A program made the position numbers and the translations under genes. Below the pieces are notes generated by a model. It did no database searches. It worked only from the letters and a program-made list of their open reading frames with translations, and was not told the DNA's origin. Positions 54,099-64,000 of a DNA stretch of 64,000 nucleotides are shown piece after piece. The DNA is from Anaspis maculata. Its lineage: Eukaryota; Arthropoda; Insecta; Coleoptera; Scraptiidae. The DNA lies in NCBI GenBank assembly GCA_949128115.1, contig OX421962.1, forward strand, positions 36,107,745 through 36,171,744, written 5' to 3'. Numbering within the stretch: the first letter of the stretch is position 1; every line of letters begins with the position of its first letter.

Positions 54099-55321
54099 TA
54101 GTATATTGGAAATAGAAAAAAATAGGTGCATTGCTAGAATTAATTCAAACAAAAACGATTTTTGCACCATGGCAAGCTTACAGTCCATTCTTCAACATAT
54201 CAAAAGTCCTCAACTCTGGGACTGCTACAAATCAGTATACAGGGTGGAAGTTCATTATTTTTCTTTACTTTCTTTTTTCTTGAAAAACTGATGACCGAAA
54301 AAAAAGGTTTTCAGGCTAGTTTGATAGGCCATAGTCTTCCAATGAACATATAAAAAATATACCACCCAGCAACTGCTGCGTATCAAATTACAGGGTGAAA
54401 ACTATTTTTCAACTGATCTAGATGGAAGCCGGTTCCAGTTCTTTTGCAAGCTGATAATGTCATAATGAACATATGAAAAGGACACATCTCTGCATCTGCT
54501 GATTTTCAATTTACAGGGTGAAAAGTCATTTTCACGTTTAAATTTTTTTCTTGATGAAATCGGCTCACACAACAATTGCGTCTGGTTTTTCTGTAAATTT
54601 GAGGTTTCTAGTCAAACATATCAAAATTATATATTTCTGCTACAGCCACGTTTTTATTAACAAATTTAAATGTTTGGTTGCGTTCCAAGATTTTTTGAAT
54701 TTTTGATGCAATATACCCGAATATACCCAAACATTTAAATTAATAAAAAAAAAACGTAGCTGTAGCAGAAATGTATTATTTTGATATGTTTGACTTGAAA
54801 CTTCAGGTTTACAGAAGAATCAGTCGAAATTGATGTGTGAGCCAATTTCACCAAGAAAAAAATTGAAACGTGAAAATGACTTTTCACCCTGTAAAATGAA
54901 AAGCAGCAGTTGCAGAAATGTATCCTTTTTATATGTTCAGTATGACATTATAAGCTTGCAAAAGAACTGGACCCGGCTCCAATCTAGATCAGTTCCGCTA
55001 AGAAAAAAAAAATTAAGATGAAAACTGGTTTTCACCCTGTAACTTCATACACAGCAGTTGCTGAGCGATATATTTCTCATATGTTTATTGGAAGACTATG
55101 GCATAACAAACTAGCCTAAAACCGTTTTTTTCAGTCATAAGTTTTTTGAGAAAGAAAGGAAATAAGGAAAAATAATAAACTTTCACCCTGTCTACTAATT
55201 TGTAGCAGTCCCAGAGTTGAGGACTTTTGATATGTTGAAGAGGGAACTGAAAACTAGCCATGGTAAAAAAATCGTTTTTGTTTGAATTAATTCCAGCAGA
55301 TATTCTATTTCCAATATACTA
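54099..55321. mobile_element. Nested foldback, GTT target duplication, periodic ACAGGGTG units
   Basis: TAGTATATTGGAAATAG at the left end and CTATTTCCAATATACTA at the right are complementary, with GTT on both sides (54096-54098 and 55322-55324). Removing it restores continuity with the opposite arm of the giant palindrome (AGGACGTT-GCGGAATC). Each arm holds three units spaced 120-150 bp: ACAGGGTG at about 54240, 54391 and 54515, and CACCCTGT at about 54886, 55033 and 55184. Confidence 0.8.
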
Positions 55322-55859
55322 GTTGCGGAATCAGTCGCTGTGGTTTTATTTCTCGACAGAAACTTACCATTCAGATGCTCGTTGGAAAGCTACAAGGATG
55401 TACTTTGGTCTGAGCCCATAGACATTACCAAAATTCAAAGAAATTTTTGAATTTCGAAATTTGAATTCAAATTTTGAATTTTTTTTTTGATTTTGAAAAT
55501 TTCAATGAGCTAAAACCAAAGTACATCCTTGCAGCTTTCGAAAAAGACCTGAATGGTGAATTAATGTGGAGGAATAAACCCACAGCGGTTGATTCCGCAA
55601 CGCCTTATTTTACCAATTTGACTCCGTCTTTTCAAGTAAATTAGCAATTTGATATAACATTTAGATTGAAGGTCTAGGTTCAATTTTGCCATTTGAACTG
55701 AGTATCCTCACTTCCAGTTGGTAGTGGTGCCTCACTTGCGCTTATCGCTATTGAATGATTAGAAAGCAGACCATGATTCAAACAGTCATTAACCGTTATC
55801 TAAACAGGACCGTCTACATCGCACAGGAATAACAGGATGGGAAATCGTGATGAACAGGG

Positions 55860-56680
55860 TAGAGCATATTTTGGAATAAATACAGCATTCGCCAGCATTT
55901 TGCGATGCCGTCGAGAAATTCCCAGAATTCGAAAGCGGGGGGCTAGCTTTAAGTTGACCCCCCAACTCCAAAGGACCTTTGTGTCGATTTGGGCCTAGCA
56001 TTTTTTGAAAAAAATACAGCATTCCCCGGCATTTCACGAGCATTTCAAGATGCCGTGGTTAAATTTCCAAAATTCGATAGTGGGGGGGCTACCGTTGAGT
56101 TGGCCCCCCAAATAAGTTTTTTTTGCGAATCGGGCTGAGCATCTTTCGAAAAAATACAGCATTCGCCAGCATTTCGCGAGCATTCTAAGATGCCGTCGTG
56201 AGATTTCCAAAATTCGAAAGTAGGGGGCTAGCGTTAAGCTGGCCCCCCAACTTTGATGGGCTTTTGTGTCGATTTGGGCCCAGCATTTTTCGAAAAAAAT
56301 ACAGCATTCGCCAGCATTTCGCGAGCATTTTAAGATGCCGTCGTGAAATTTCCAAAATTTGAAAGTGGGGGGCTATCGTTAAGCTGGCCCCCCAAATTCG
56401 AAGGGCTTTTGTGTCGATTTGGGCCCAGCATTTTTCAAAAAAAATACAGCATTCGCCAGCATTTCGCAAGCATTTCACGATGCCGTCGTGAAATTTTCAA
56501 TACTCGAAAGTGGGGGGCTACCGTAAAGTTGGCCCTCCAAATGAAAATTGTTTTTTTGGCGAATCGGGCCGAGCATTTTTGGAAAATAATACAGCATTCG
56601 CCAGCATCTTGCGAGCATTTTACGATGCCGCAGTCGAATTTTCGAGATTCGAAAATGAGGGGGCCAACTTAACGCACCCC
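55860..56680. repeat. Tandem array, right arm (mirror of 51278-52085)
   Basis: About six units in reverse orientation relative to the left array: AAATACAGCATTCGCCAGCA, TTTCGCGAGCATT, GATGCCGTCGTGAAATTTCC and GGGGGGCTA(C/G)CG(T)TAAG recur. The order of the two unit subtypes mirrors that of the left array. Confidence 0.85.
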
Positions 56681-56879
56681 ACCGCTAGGAAGTCAGCTGG
56701 ATTTCAGAAATGTAAGCTGCTTGGATCGTTCTTGAATGCCAGTTTTGATAACGATCAATATGTTAACAAAACTGGCATTCAAGGACAATCCTAGCAGCTA
56801 ACATTTCTGAAATCCAGCCGACTTCCTGGCGGTGCCGTATGAATCATTTCGCTCCCAACTGTACATGAAATTTAAATTG

Positions 56880-57795
56880 AAAAATGACACCTACATGATA
56901 AAACTAATGAAAAAATCTTTCGTTCTGCTACCGTTTTATTCAATAATGTTGCACTGTTGCAGAGAACAGGAAGAAATAGAGTGGCGGCAAAAAGATCTAA
57001 TTACAAAAATTCCAAGAAAATATGTAATGCGTTTGATCCAAAATATCTAAAATACAAACGGTTACGGTACCTAAGATGTGAATCTAAAATCTCTCAAATA
57101 CAAAAGATCCAAAATATATAAAAAAAAAACACCAAAAATAAAAAGGGTCACACAAGTTTCCTCCTTCTTTTCAGATACACTGGACCAGGAATTGCTTTTT
57201 GACTTGAGTTTCCTCCGTTTGTGTCAAGTCCACCAGATAAAGAGCTGCTTTTTGACTCGAGTATGGTCTTTTTATTCAAACTTACTAAGCAAGACTTAGT
57301 CGACGACTCTAGAGTCTAGACATATCTAGAGGGCCTAAAAAGATAGAGGAAACCCGAATCATTAAGCAATTTTCATCTGGTGGGTCTTGAAAGAAGGAGA
57401 AATCTGAGTCAAAAACCAACTCCTTCTGGTAAGTTTGGGAAGGAGGCAACTTGAGTCAAAAGCCAACTCCTCATCTGGTGAGTCCAAAAAAAGCAACTTT
57501 CTCATCTGGTGGATTTGAAGAAAAGAGGAGAAACTCAAAACCATTCATATTTTTGACATTTTTCCACATTGTACGAATTGTGCTATAGATCTTTCGAATT
57601 CAAGCTCTTATGCAATGTCGATTTTTGTATTTTGGAACTTTTGTACTTAATTGAGATATTTTGCGTTTTGGATCTTTTGTATTTTGGATATTTTGCGCTT
57701 TGGGCCAAATGCATTAATCATTAAACCTATCGTTTGTAGACCTTTCATTTTGAGTTTTTTCTTCCCCCCCCCCCTCCGTTTTTGGACAAAGTTAG
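56880..57795. repeat. Unmatched insert in the right arm, itself partly palindromic
   Basis: It has no counterpart in the left arm. Within it, TTTTGACTTGAGTTTCCTCC and CAAGTCCACCAGAT (about 57195-57240) are mirrored near 57370-57530 (CTTGAGTCAAAAGCCAACTC, ATCTGGTGAGTCC). ATCCAAAATAT-type words near 57045-57120 are mirrored near 57650-57700. No gene is supported. Confidence 0.55.
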
Positions 57796-58804
57796 CATGG
57801 AATTTTCTGAATATACCTACAGCGGCGGACATCTTGGATTTATGACCCTCCATATACCAGGAATGCCTGATCACGCAATCTAAACCATAAAACATGACTA
57901 CATAAAACAAAACAAATATCTTTAGGTCGGTTATTTCAATTATACATGCACAGTTTTTCCTCCTATTCAAGTATTCCATATATTGTCCAAAAACGGTTCT
58001 AAAACAGTTTCGCGGCGGATATTTTTAGAAAGATGCAAGATACCACCAATAGTGTAAGGAACTTTCTTGGTCGCTGTTCACTGATGGACAACATGTGCTT
58101 AGCTAATGACACGTAGAAGCTTTCTAAACAAAATTACGATAAATTATTTCCGTGTGTTTTAAATGGGCGCCATTTTGGATTTTTGACAGCTCACAGGTGA
58201 ACATCATGAATTTCACATAGAACAGCTGGTACAGCATCATCACTAAGTACAGATTGAAGCTATTTCACATTATTATTTCACTTCTATTTTCGAAAATTTG
58301 TAGGATTTTTCTCGATTGCCTGACTTCTGGGCCTATAGAAAGACCATATGGGTGCGAGGTGTACCCAATCGTTTTTGTTTCATCTCATACGTCTTCAGCG
58401 ACCCCAAAAACCTAAGAATCAATACCCAACACATGGGTAATTGACGCTTACTTTGTAGTTTTGACCTTCAGCTCTAATTTTCAAAAATGACTACTCAACT
58501 CGACTTCCGGTGACCGCACGAGAGTTTTGACATTGTCATTGTATCAAGGAGGTCTGAGTTATATAGTTTTGACACCAAACACGCCTCAGCAGGTTTGGGA
58601 GAAAAAGTTTTGTATTTTTTTATAGTATTCCCTCCCCCTCCCCAAATCTCGAATCCTAAGGGATGAATTTTTAGGAACTGCGGGTCAAATTTTTCTAATG
58701 GGTCTAGACAACAAATATGCAAAGTGGCTTGCTTGTATCATCAAATGCCACTTTTTTTTCAGAAATCCTGGTGTACCGCTTGCACTCTATACATTTTTTC
58801 ATCA

Positions 58805-59760
58805 TTAGTATTGTGACAGCTTAATGTCACACAGAACATCGGATTTCTCTCTCAAATGGATGTCGCGTCCATAAGAAAATGATAGCTTCATCTCCCTCAT
58901 TTGATGATCAAAGTCATCGGTTGCGATCTGGATTCTGGATTCCATTTGGGGAGTTCGGTGGAACCGGTTCCACCGTTCCACCTGACACGTAGGCCTCATT
59001 ATTGGGCCCATAGTACCCCCCTGCCAGACCAGCCGGACTCACCGAGCCGCAATGTGGTGTCTGGATGTTTGATGATCGGTCAATTTCCTGCAAATTATTT
59101 TCAATCTTTTTGTGGTGCCAGTTTCAGATCGTTCACCTTCATCCTTCATCCATGTACCAATGCGCCTGACTGCCTCACTCACTTTTCTTGCTACATAATT
59201 TGGTTCCTCGTGAAAAACTGCAATTTCCAACTTTTTAGCTTGTGAACAGATTTATATGTATAGTAGGTTCACTACTGTACTGTGACTCTAGTTGGCTGGG
59301 AAAATTTTCTACTTTAGCATTGTAGGCTTGCCGCCTTTTTACCTGGTGTGAAACTGACTTCTCTGGACGTAAAGTTATATTTCTTATCAAATTGATATTA
59401 AAATCTTGAAAAACTGACCTTGTCATACGTGGAAATGCCACTAGAGGGGCGCAGAGCTGTATTACCATCATTTAGACACCAAAACCTTACGGGGCCGCCT
59501 TCAATTCAAGTCATCTTGACGGCGGCCATTCAGTTCCTCCAAAACGGAAGCAAATTACAAACTGAAGGTACTCACATGAATTTCGGTCCAATACGCAACT
59601 TTGAGCGGCTGGGTTTTTTGAAATTCGGTTTAATTAACTTTTTATACGTAAATCCTGCTGCAACTGCAGACCTGTTGGGATGTTCCTTGTCTTGCCAATA
59701 GTTCTTCATAATTCGTCGTGTCTTTTCAACTGCAAGTGGTAAAAGGATTGATGATTCCAT
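58805..59760 (-). CDS. Candidate multi-exon gene of unknown function
   Basis: Several frames look coding and join through consensus splice sites. A first exon from ATG 59760 (62 codons, with RRIMKNYWQDKEHPNRSA) could splice at a GTGAGT near 59575 to an exon encoding FWCLNDGNTALRPSSGISTY (ends AAG/GTCAGT near 59419). A further exon, about 59230-59040, encodes EIAVFHEEPNYVARKVSEA and RIGTWMKDEGERSET and ends CG/GTGAGT. The last frame, 59011-58805, includes MRPTCQVERWNRFHRTPQ. The junctions between the last parts are uncertain. I do not recognise the product; a pseudogene is possible. Confidence 0.3.
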
Positions 59761-59941
59761 GGGACCCCTTTTTTTGGACGAAGGCCTAGTACTTTTTTAG
59801 TTTGAATCAACCTAAAGTTGAACCGGCTTCGAGAGGTTAGAAATATTTTTAACACCTGTCAAATGTCAAAGCTGCTTTGATTTATTTGTTCATTGGCGAA
59901 AATTAAAAACAGGTCGAAAAATCACTACATTTTCCAATATA

Positions 59942-60136
59942 ATGAAAAAAAGCGTCGGACATCACGCCCCGCAAAAATATTCCGTTTATCTGCAAAGGAT
60001 GTGCGTAAAAAATGCGTCCCAAAAGTGGTCCGAACGACGAACGCTAAATGAAGCCAGAGCAGCCAACCGCAAAGTTTTGGGGATTTTCTATATTTCAGAT
60101 TTGGAAACTCAAAAACCAAATCTCACAGCCGACTAG
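59942..60136 (+). CDS. Short basic ORF, possibly divergent partner of 58805-59760
   Basis: 64 codons from ATG 59942 (MKKSVGHHAPQKYSVYLQ; KWSERRTLNEARAANRK), basic, no known motif. It starts about 180 bp from the minus-strand ATG at 59760, so the two could share a bidirectional promoter. Equally it may be chance or an exon of a larger gene. Confidence 0.25.
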   Translation: MKKSVGHHAPQKYSVYLQRMCVKNASQKWSERRTLNEARAANRKVLGIFYISDLETQKPNLTAD

Positions 60137-60228
60137 AATCACGGTACAGGGTACAGGTGAGCATATACTACAGCAACTTTTCTTAAACAAAGGGTAAGTG
60201 ATTCGTAAACATTTTCAGGCAATTTCTC

Positions 60229-60517
60229 TTAAAATTCTCTAAGTTTTCAGAAAGTTTTCCACTTTAAAATGAGTAACTGGCCTGGCTTATCGAGACCGGA
60301 CTCAAATGATGTAGCCCTTATTAGAGAAAATATCCTAATTCTTCAATATTTTTCTCAAATTCTAGCTTCTCTTCCGAAAGGACGTCTCATAATAAAATTT
60401 TCATCTGTTTTTTGTCACTCGTCGGGGAAGTTTTTGGGTGACACAACCGATTTTTTTTGTTACTTTTGTATGAGCCCTGCTCAACTATTTTCTACTGTAT
60501 TCAAATTGAAACACTAA
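60229..60517 (-). repeat. Dispersed repeat family, partial copy 3
   Basis: Inverse of about 4560-4830: CTTATCGAGACCGGACTCAAA (60278), AAAGGACGTCTCAT (60376), CGTCGGGGAAGTTTTTGGGTGACAC-like sequence (about 60420) and CCGATTTTTTTTG match complements in copy 1. The ORF inside is not a gene. Confidence 0.55.
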
Positions 60518-60546
60518 TCAAATGCAAGCAATATATTACGATTGTT

Positions 60547-61171
60547 ACAAGCGGTACAGGTCGAAATCACACTGATTGTGCGTTTCATGATTCTGAAATG
60601 AATTTGGTATGAAAATGCTTTGGGTCAATATCTACAATTATTTTGACCCTCAACTCTAAAGGGGCTGCCAAACTTGGGGCGTAATAGTGCACATGAAACG
60701 AATGCCTGTTATTGTTGAATCTAGCAGAAATTGTATGACTTCAATGCAAGCCTTGACAGCATCAGTTGCCATAATATTTATATCATCCTTCTTGTATAAA
60801 AACAGACTATTATATACCAAGGTTGAGAAAGTATCATTACAGCTCCTGCGCCAAATTAAATGAATCCCAAAGCGCAGCTGATGGATACAAGGCGCCAAAG
60901 CTATAATGGCCTTCTCAACCTTGGTTTTTAATATAGGAATATTTTCTACTAGAAAGCTGACATACTACCATTCAGGAACAGGTTAATGAAGACGTACTTC
61001 ACAGCTAGTATTTAAAAAAGACAAGGAGAAGCATGATCTTCAGTACTTCAACTATTCTTCAAAAGATAATCATGAACGACAATATATTCAACAATGAGAA
61101 ACAACGGCTTCATGTGAGTTTCCAAATTGCATTGCAGTATCATAAAATGCACAAGCTATAAGTACCGCTTG
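60547..61171. mobile_element. Small element with AAGCGGTAC inverted ends
   Basis: ACAAGCGGTACAGG at the left and TAAGTACCGCTTGCAC at the right are inverted. The same terminal word (AGCGGTAC/GTACCGCT) bounds the giant palindrome 50118-58790, so they may share a transposase. The interior holds a hairpin at 60815-60945 (ACCAAGGTTGAGAAAG against CTTCTCAACCTTGGT) and the segment shared with 27380-27620. Confidence 0.5.
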
Positions 61172-61213
61172 CACTATCAGAACTTTATATAAACAAAAAT
61201 GCATTCATTATTC

Positions 61214-61606
61214 TCAATACCCCTCATCAGACCACGTCACATTGTAGTCTGCGTACTTCTTCTTTAAAATATCAACAGCAACTTGATGGTCAGCTTTCCC
61301 ATAACCCTGCGAGTAACCATACACTTTCAGCATCTTTTTACTGGCATCATGGCTGATCCTTCCACCACCAAGGACATTCGAACGGAACTCCCTGATTGCA
61401 TTGTCTTCCTTGAGGTTCAAAAGTTCAGTCGTCACTTTATCGTTGATGTCCGAGTGATAAGAACATTCGCTGTATCCACGTACGATGTGTTTGTTTTCGA
61501 TTTTCCCATCGCTGTTTGGCACTGTGACTTTGATGAGGATGTACTTGAAGACCCCACTGGGATCTATGTCGACGTCTTGGATTGCGGGGATCACCGATGA
61601 AGCCAT
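61214..61606 (-). CDS. PHPT1: 14 kDa phosphohistidine phosphatase (janus family)
   Basis: Cytosolic enzyme that removes phosphate from phosphohistidine in proteins; its Drosophila relatives are the janus proteins. 130 aa, single coding exon, against about 125 in mammals. Diagnostic stretches: IPAIQDVDIDPSGVFKYILI at residues 6-25, VRGY followed by YHSDINDK with the catalytic His at residue 51, LGGGRISH, KVYGYSQGYGKADH, and the C-terminal YADYNVTWSDEGY. A few extra residues before LGGGRISH are the only departure I notice. The start ATG is followed by ASSVIPAI as in relatives. A possible acceptor (TTACCAG) immediately before the ATG suggests a 5'-UTR intron. Confidence 0.95.
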   Translation of the reverse strand: MASSVIPAIQDVDIDPSGVFKYILIKVTVPNSDGKIENKHIVRGYSECSYHSDINDKVTTELLNLKEDNAIREFRSNVLGGGRISHDASKKMLKVYGYSQGYGKADHQVAVDILKKKYADYNVTWSDEGY

Positions 61607-62220
61607 TCTGGTAAGTTGCTGGAAACTTCTTTCTATGTCAGTTATTTTTCATCAAGCTCACTGACAAAAATCTATACTCAAGTTGTTGCTTTTGAAATGA
61701 GTTTTCTTGAACAATTTATTTTCAAACGTTACCTGCAAACGACTCCTTTTAGAGCGGCTTTTTTCGTGATGATACTTGACACTAGTGACAGATGCATAAT
61801 TTATTTAAAAAAAAAAATAGATATATTTGGTGCTTTCCATTCTAGAGTTGGCCACACGCCCGCAGGGGTGTCCAGATCATAGATGTCCAGATCAACTTAC
61901 AGAAATTGATTTGAATTTCTTTATGGCGATAATAAATTGCAACATGGGATTATTTTTGCTCTCTATCAAATGGACTAAAGCATCGTTTGAAGTGTGCCAA
62001 TTAAAATTTTGATTGGAGGGACTGGATTGTGAAATTTCAAATTTTTCCCAGTCATCGGAGCAGGGACTTCAGGGTAATTAATTGGCGGAGCTGTAAATTG
62101 ACAGCTGTCAATGTTAAAAATGACAGGGGAGGGGATTTAGTGATGTTTACGTTGTCAATTTAGTGTTTAGTGCTGTTTAGTGTGCTTTGTGTGTTGTGGG
62201 AGTGTGTTTGTGTGGAAGCA
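61607..62220. other. Divergent promoter region between phosphatase and candidate exon
   Basis: About 600 bp between the minus-strand phosphatase start and a plus-strand ATG at 62221. The last 100 bp are GT-rich (GTGTGTTTGTGTGG) like a 5' leader. No separate gene is supported. Confidence 0.4.
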
Positions 62221-62253
62221 ATGGCCGCTGTATTAACCCCAGAACAAGAAATT
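62221..62253 (+). CDS. Possible first coding exon (11 codons), gene unknown
   Basis: ATG in good context (GGAAGCAATGG) encodes MAAVLTPEQEI and is followed by a strong donor, GTAAGTTTT, at 62254. No second exon is recognised before the window ends, so the gene would continue beyond 64000 or through the repeat at 63345. The MAAVLTPEQE start is gene-like but not diagnostic. Confidence 0.4.
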
Positions 62254-63344
62254 GTAAGTTTTATTTCATGTCCTATAACCAACTTTCTTGTACAGTTTGT
62301 GAATGAGTTTCCACTCGGAACATAGTGAACACACATTGAAAGCTAAATTTGGACCTCCGAGGTGGCCGAATACAATTTTCCCGTTACAAAAAAAAGTTCA
62401 AAACAGGACTTTATCATAGTCATTCCTAGACCATTGAAATTGTTATTACCATATTACTATTAATACCGTTTTCTTAGACGCCATGTGGGCGAGAGTTCAA
62501 ATTTAAAAATTCGGTATACCGGGGGTCAAAATTCACCTGTGGAAAGTGTTCATACAGTTGATTTTTATGGGCTACCTGTAGAGTGTTGCTTACAGGGCCA
62601 CACAGATTTTTTTGGAATTTAAATAGATAGAATTATGCAACTTGCTTGAAACATCTACTGTGACCCACGCAAATTTCTTCTAGTCGCTCCTGGCCCCTGT
62701 GTCATTTGCAATTTGTTGTACAGTTGGCTTTGAAAAAAATGACGTTGCACTACAATTTTGACATAAGCAAAAACAAATTAGTCATGTCAATGAGATCAGT
62801 GAATCGGGTCAATCACACAATATTTGTCTACTAAATTATTTATTGTATTCCAATAAGGCCGGGCATTAAAAACTAACAACAGAAAACTTTCGATTAATAC
62901 CTATCCATTCACTGTGTGCCTTTCCCGAGGCCTTTGCATTTAATTCTACAAGAGTATAGTGTGTTCAACCCTAGTGTGATTCTGGTTGGCTAGAAGTCTC
63001 GCCACGCGACACATTTAGAAGGAGAAATTCGAGGAATCATAGCTCACTAGAAATACTAGAATTACACTAGTGTTGAAAGTACCTTCTATACTGACCTATC
63101 CATCTAAATAAGAATAAGAACCCCGATAAAAACAATTTGAAAAGAATTATCCTCATACCGAAATGATTTACAAGTAGTAAAAGTACATACTTAGGTCCTC
63201 GCTTAGGTCAGTAAGTAAGCAGGTAGAATGTAGAATGTACTATACCTATTAATAATTTTGCTCGTAATTTTGCAAACTTCACTTTTCATTACTGACTTGT
63301 GACAAATCGAAGTTTCTTCATTCAGGTGACCCAGATATATTAAA
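62254..63344. other. Possible intron / intergenic DNA
   Basis: No coding frame or repeat relation that I can support. If 62221 is a real exon this is intron. Confidence 0.4.
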
Positions 63345-63634
63345 TAAACGAACTCATGATGAAGTTATAGAATTCCATGAGAATAACACCCATCTTCAAA
63401 TGCTGAAGTACAGGGTATCGGAAAATCGTTGAGCGTTCTGTGGCCTTATTCTTGAAATGAGAAACGGAGTTCACATGTGCAGTTGCTAGGCAAGGGCCAA
63501 CCACAGCTTCCTTATTACTTTTCCGACCCCCACCAACATGGAATCGAGCAGAAAAAAGTTTTGAGATTTCGACGGATTTATCCATTTTGAGGTCCCCCAA
63601 GACGATAAAGACCATTGCCAAAATGATGTCTGTG

Positions 63635-63711
<77 letters not shown>

Positions 63712-63960
63712 GTGTGCCTGTGATCTTCCACGATAACTGCCAAACCGTTGACCCGATCGACTTGAAATTTGGTATGCAGACATTGTTGGTCCGTGGAATG
63801 AGCCCATTAGTTTTTGGCTGTCGTCTGTCAAACAACTGTCACTATCAACAAATGTCAGAAGCTATATCCCACGGAACTCGACTTGCAATATGTCATTTGA
63901 AAGCCCTTGAAAAACTATTCAGAATCAGAACAGTTGAAAGTATTGCCCTACCTGCCATCT
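63345..63960 (-). repeat. Dispersed repeat family, copy 4
   Basis: The minus strand reproduces copy 1 order: TTTGACAGACGACAG, CAGCCAAAAACTAATGGGCT, a long ACAG tract, TCGTCTTGGGGGACCTCAAA. All ORFs crossing the tract (85-163 codons with Arg-Gln-Thr-Asp repeats) are translations of the microsatellite and are not genes. Confidence 0.65.
63628..63710. repeat. (TCTG)n microsatellite
   Basis: About twenty uninterrupted TCTG units. The matching position in copy 1 of the same repeat (5775-5815) holds a shorter, mixed ACAG/ACAC tract. Confidence 0.95.
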
Positions 63961-64000
63961 GTCAAATAATAAAATATGTCAAAATTCAAAAGTTTACCAT

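Larger units (their letters stand above)
50118..58790. repeat. Giant inverted repeat (about 8.7 kb) with nested insertions
   Basis: The outer ends AGTGCTAGCGGTAC (about 50115) and GTACCGCTTGCAC (about 58780) are inverted. The arms match step by step: 50170-50400 with 58490-58750; 50520-50620 with 58270-58350; 50830-51080 with 57800-58030; array 51278-52085 with 55860-56680; 52085-52300 with 55690-55860; 52850-52935 with 54060-54090 and 55325-55400; 53190-53400 with 53610-53800. The symmetry centre is near 53505. Asymmetry comes from later insertions: 52503-52713 on the left, and 54099-55321 and about 56880-57795 on the right. The ORFs inside are shadows of the repeats. Confidence 0.85.

Noticed and set aside
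63340..63835. ORFs of 85-163 codons with long Arg-Gln-Thr-Asp repeats
   Set aside because: They translate the (TCTG)n microsatellite in three frames and belong to a dispersed repeat; the same is seen at 5665-5895.

Overview
This window is nuclear DNA from an insect. The host genes are split by GT/AG introns and include eclosion hormone, an arthropod neuropeptide. Intergenic DNA is AT-rich, full of short GTAGGTACCTAC-type simple sequence, and packed with transposon debris. A sap-sucking hemipteran is a plausible guess, but nothing here proves the order. No bacterial-type operons, rRNA or CRISPR arrays are present.

Host genes: eclosion hormone (two exons, 8573-9176, +); elongin B (four exons, 35892-39992, +); HHEX-type homeobox gene (three exons, 40587-46115, -), convergent with elongin B; 14 kDa phosphohistidine phosphatase / janus (61214-61606, -). 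Weaker candidates are a small acidic single-exon ORF (47329-47637, -), a possible multi-exon gene (58805-59760, -), and two possible first coding exons (17731 and 62221, +).

The centrepiece is an 11,286-bp Polinton/Maverick-type element at 18745-30030. It has AG...CT termini, about 441-bp terminal inverted repeats (TIRs) that differ at only a handful of positions, and a perfect 6-bp target duplication GCCATG on both sides. It carries an intact 1243-aa family B DNA polymerase with an N-terminal OTU-like segment, Cys-rich fingers and a nuclease-like insert. It also carries an intact 233-aa pipsqueak-type helix-turn-helix protein and a 41-codon remnant of a retroviral-type integrase. I recognise no capsid, packaging ATPase or protease. 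Near-identical ends with a dead integrase suggest a young copy mobilised in trans.

The second theme is palindromic (foldback) DNA. At least fifteen inverted-repeat elements lie at 0.26-7.3 kb, 10.8-16.7 kb, 33.6-45.1 kb and 49.0-61.2 kb, often nested. The largest is an 8.7-kb inverted structure (50118-58790) whose arms contain matching tandem arrays and further nested foldbacks. Two small foldbacks contain related hammerhead-ribozyme-like cores. Other repeats are two solo LTRs with ATAT target duplications, a decayed third LTR, a tRNA-derived SINE, transposase remnants, and a dispersed family carrying (TCTG)n seen at four places.

All calls come from reading the sequence without database searches. 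Exon borders are inferred from splice-site consensus and reading-frame continuity.
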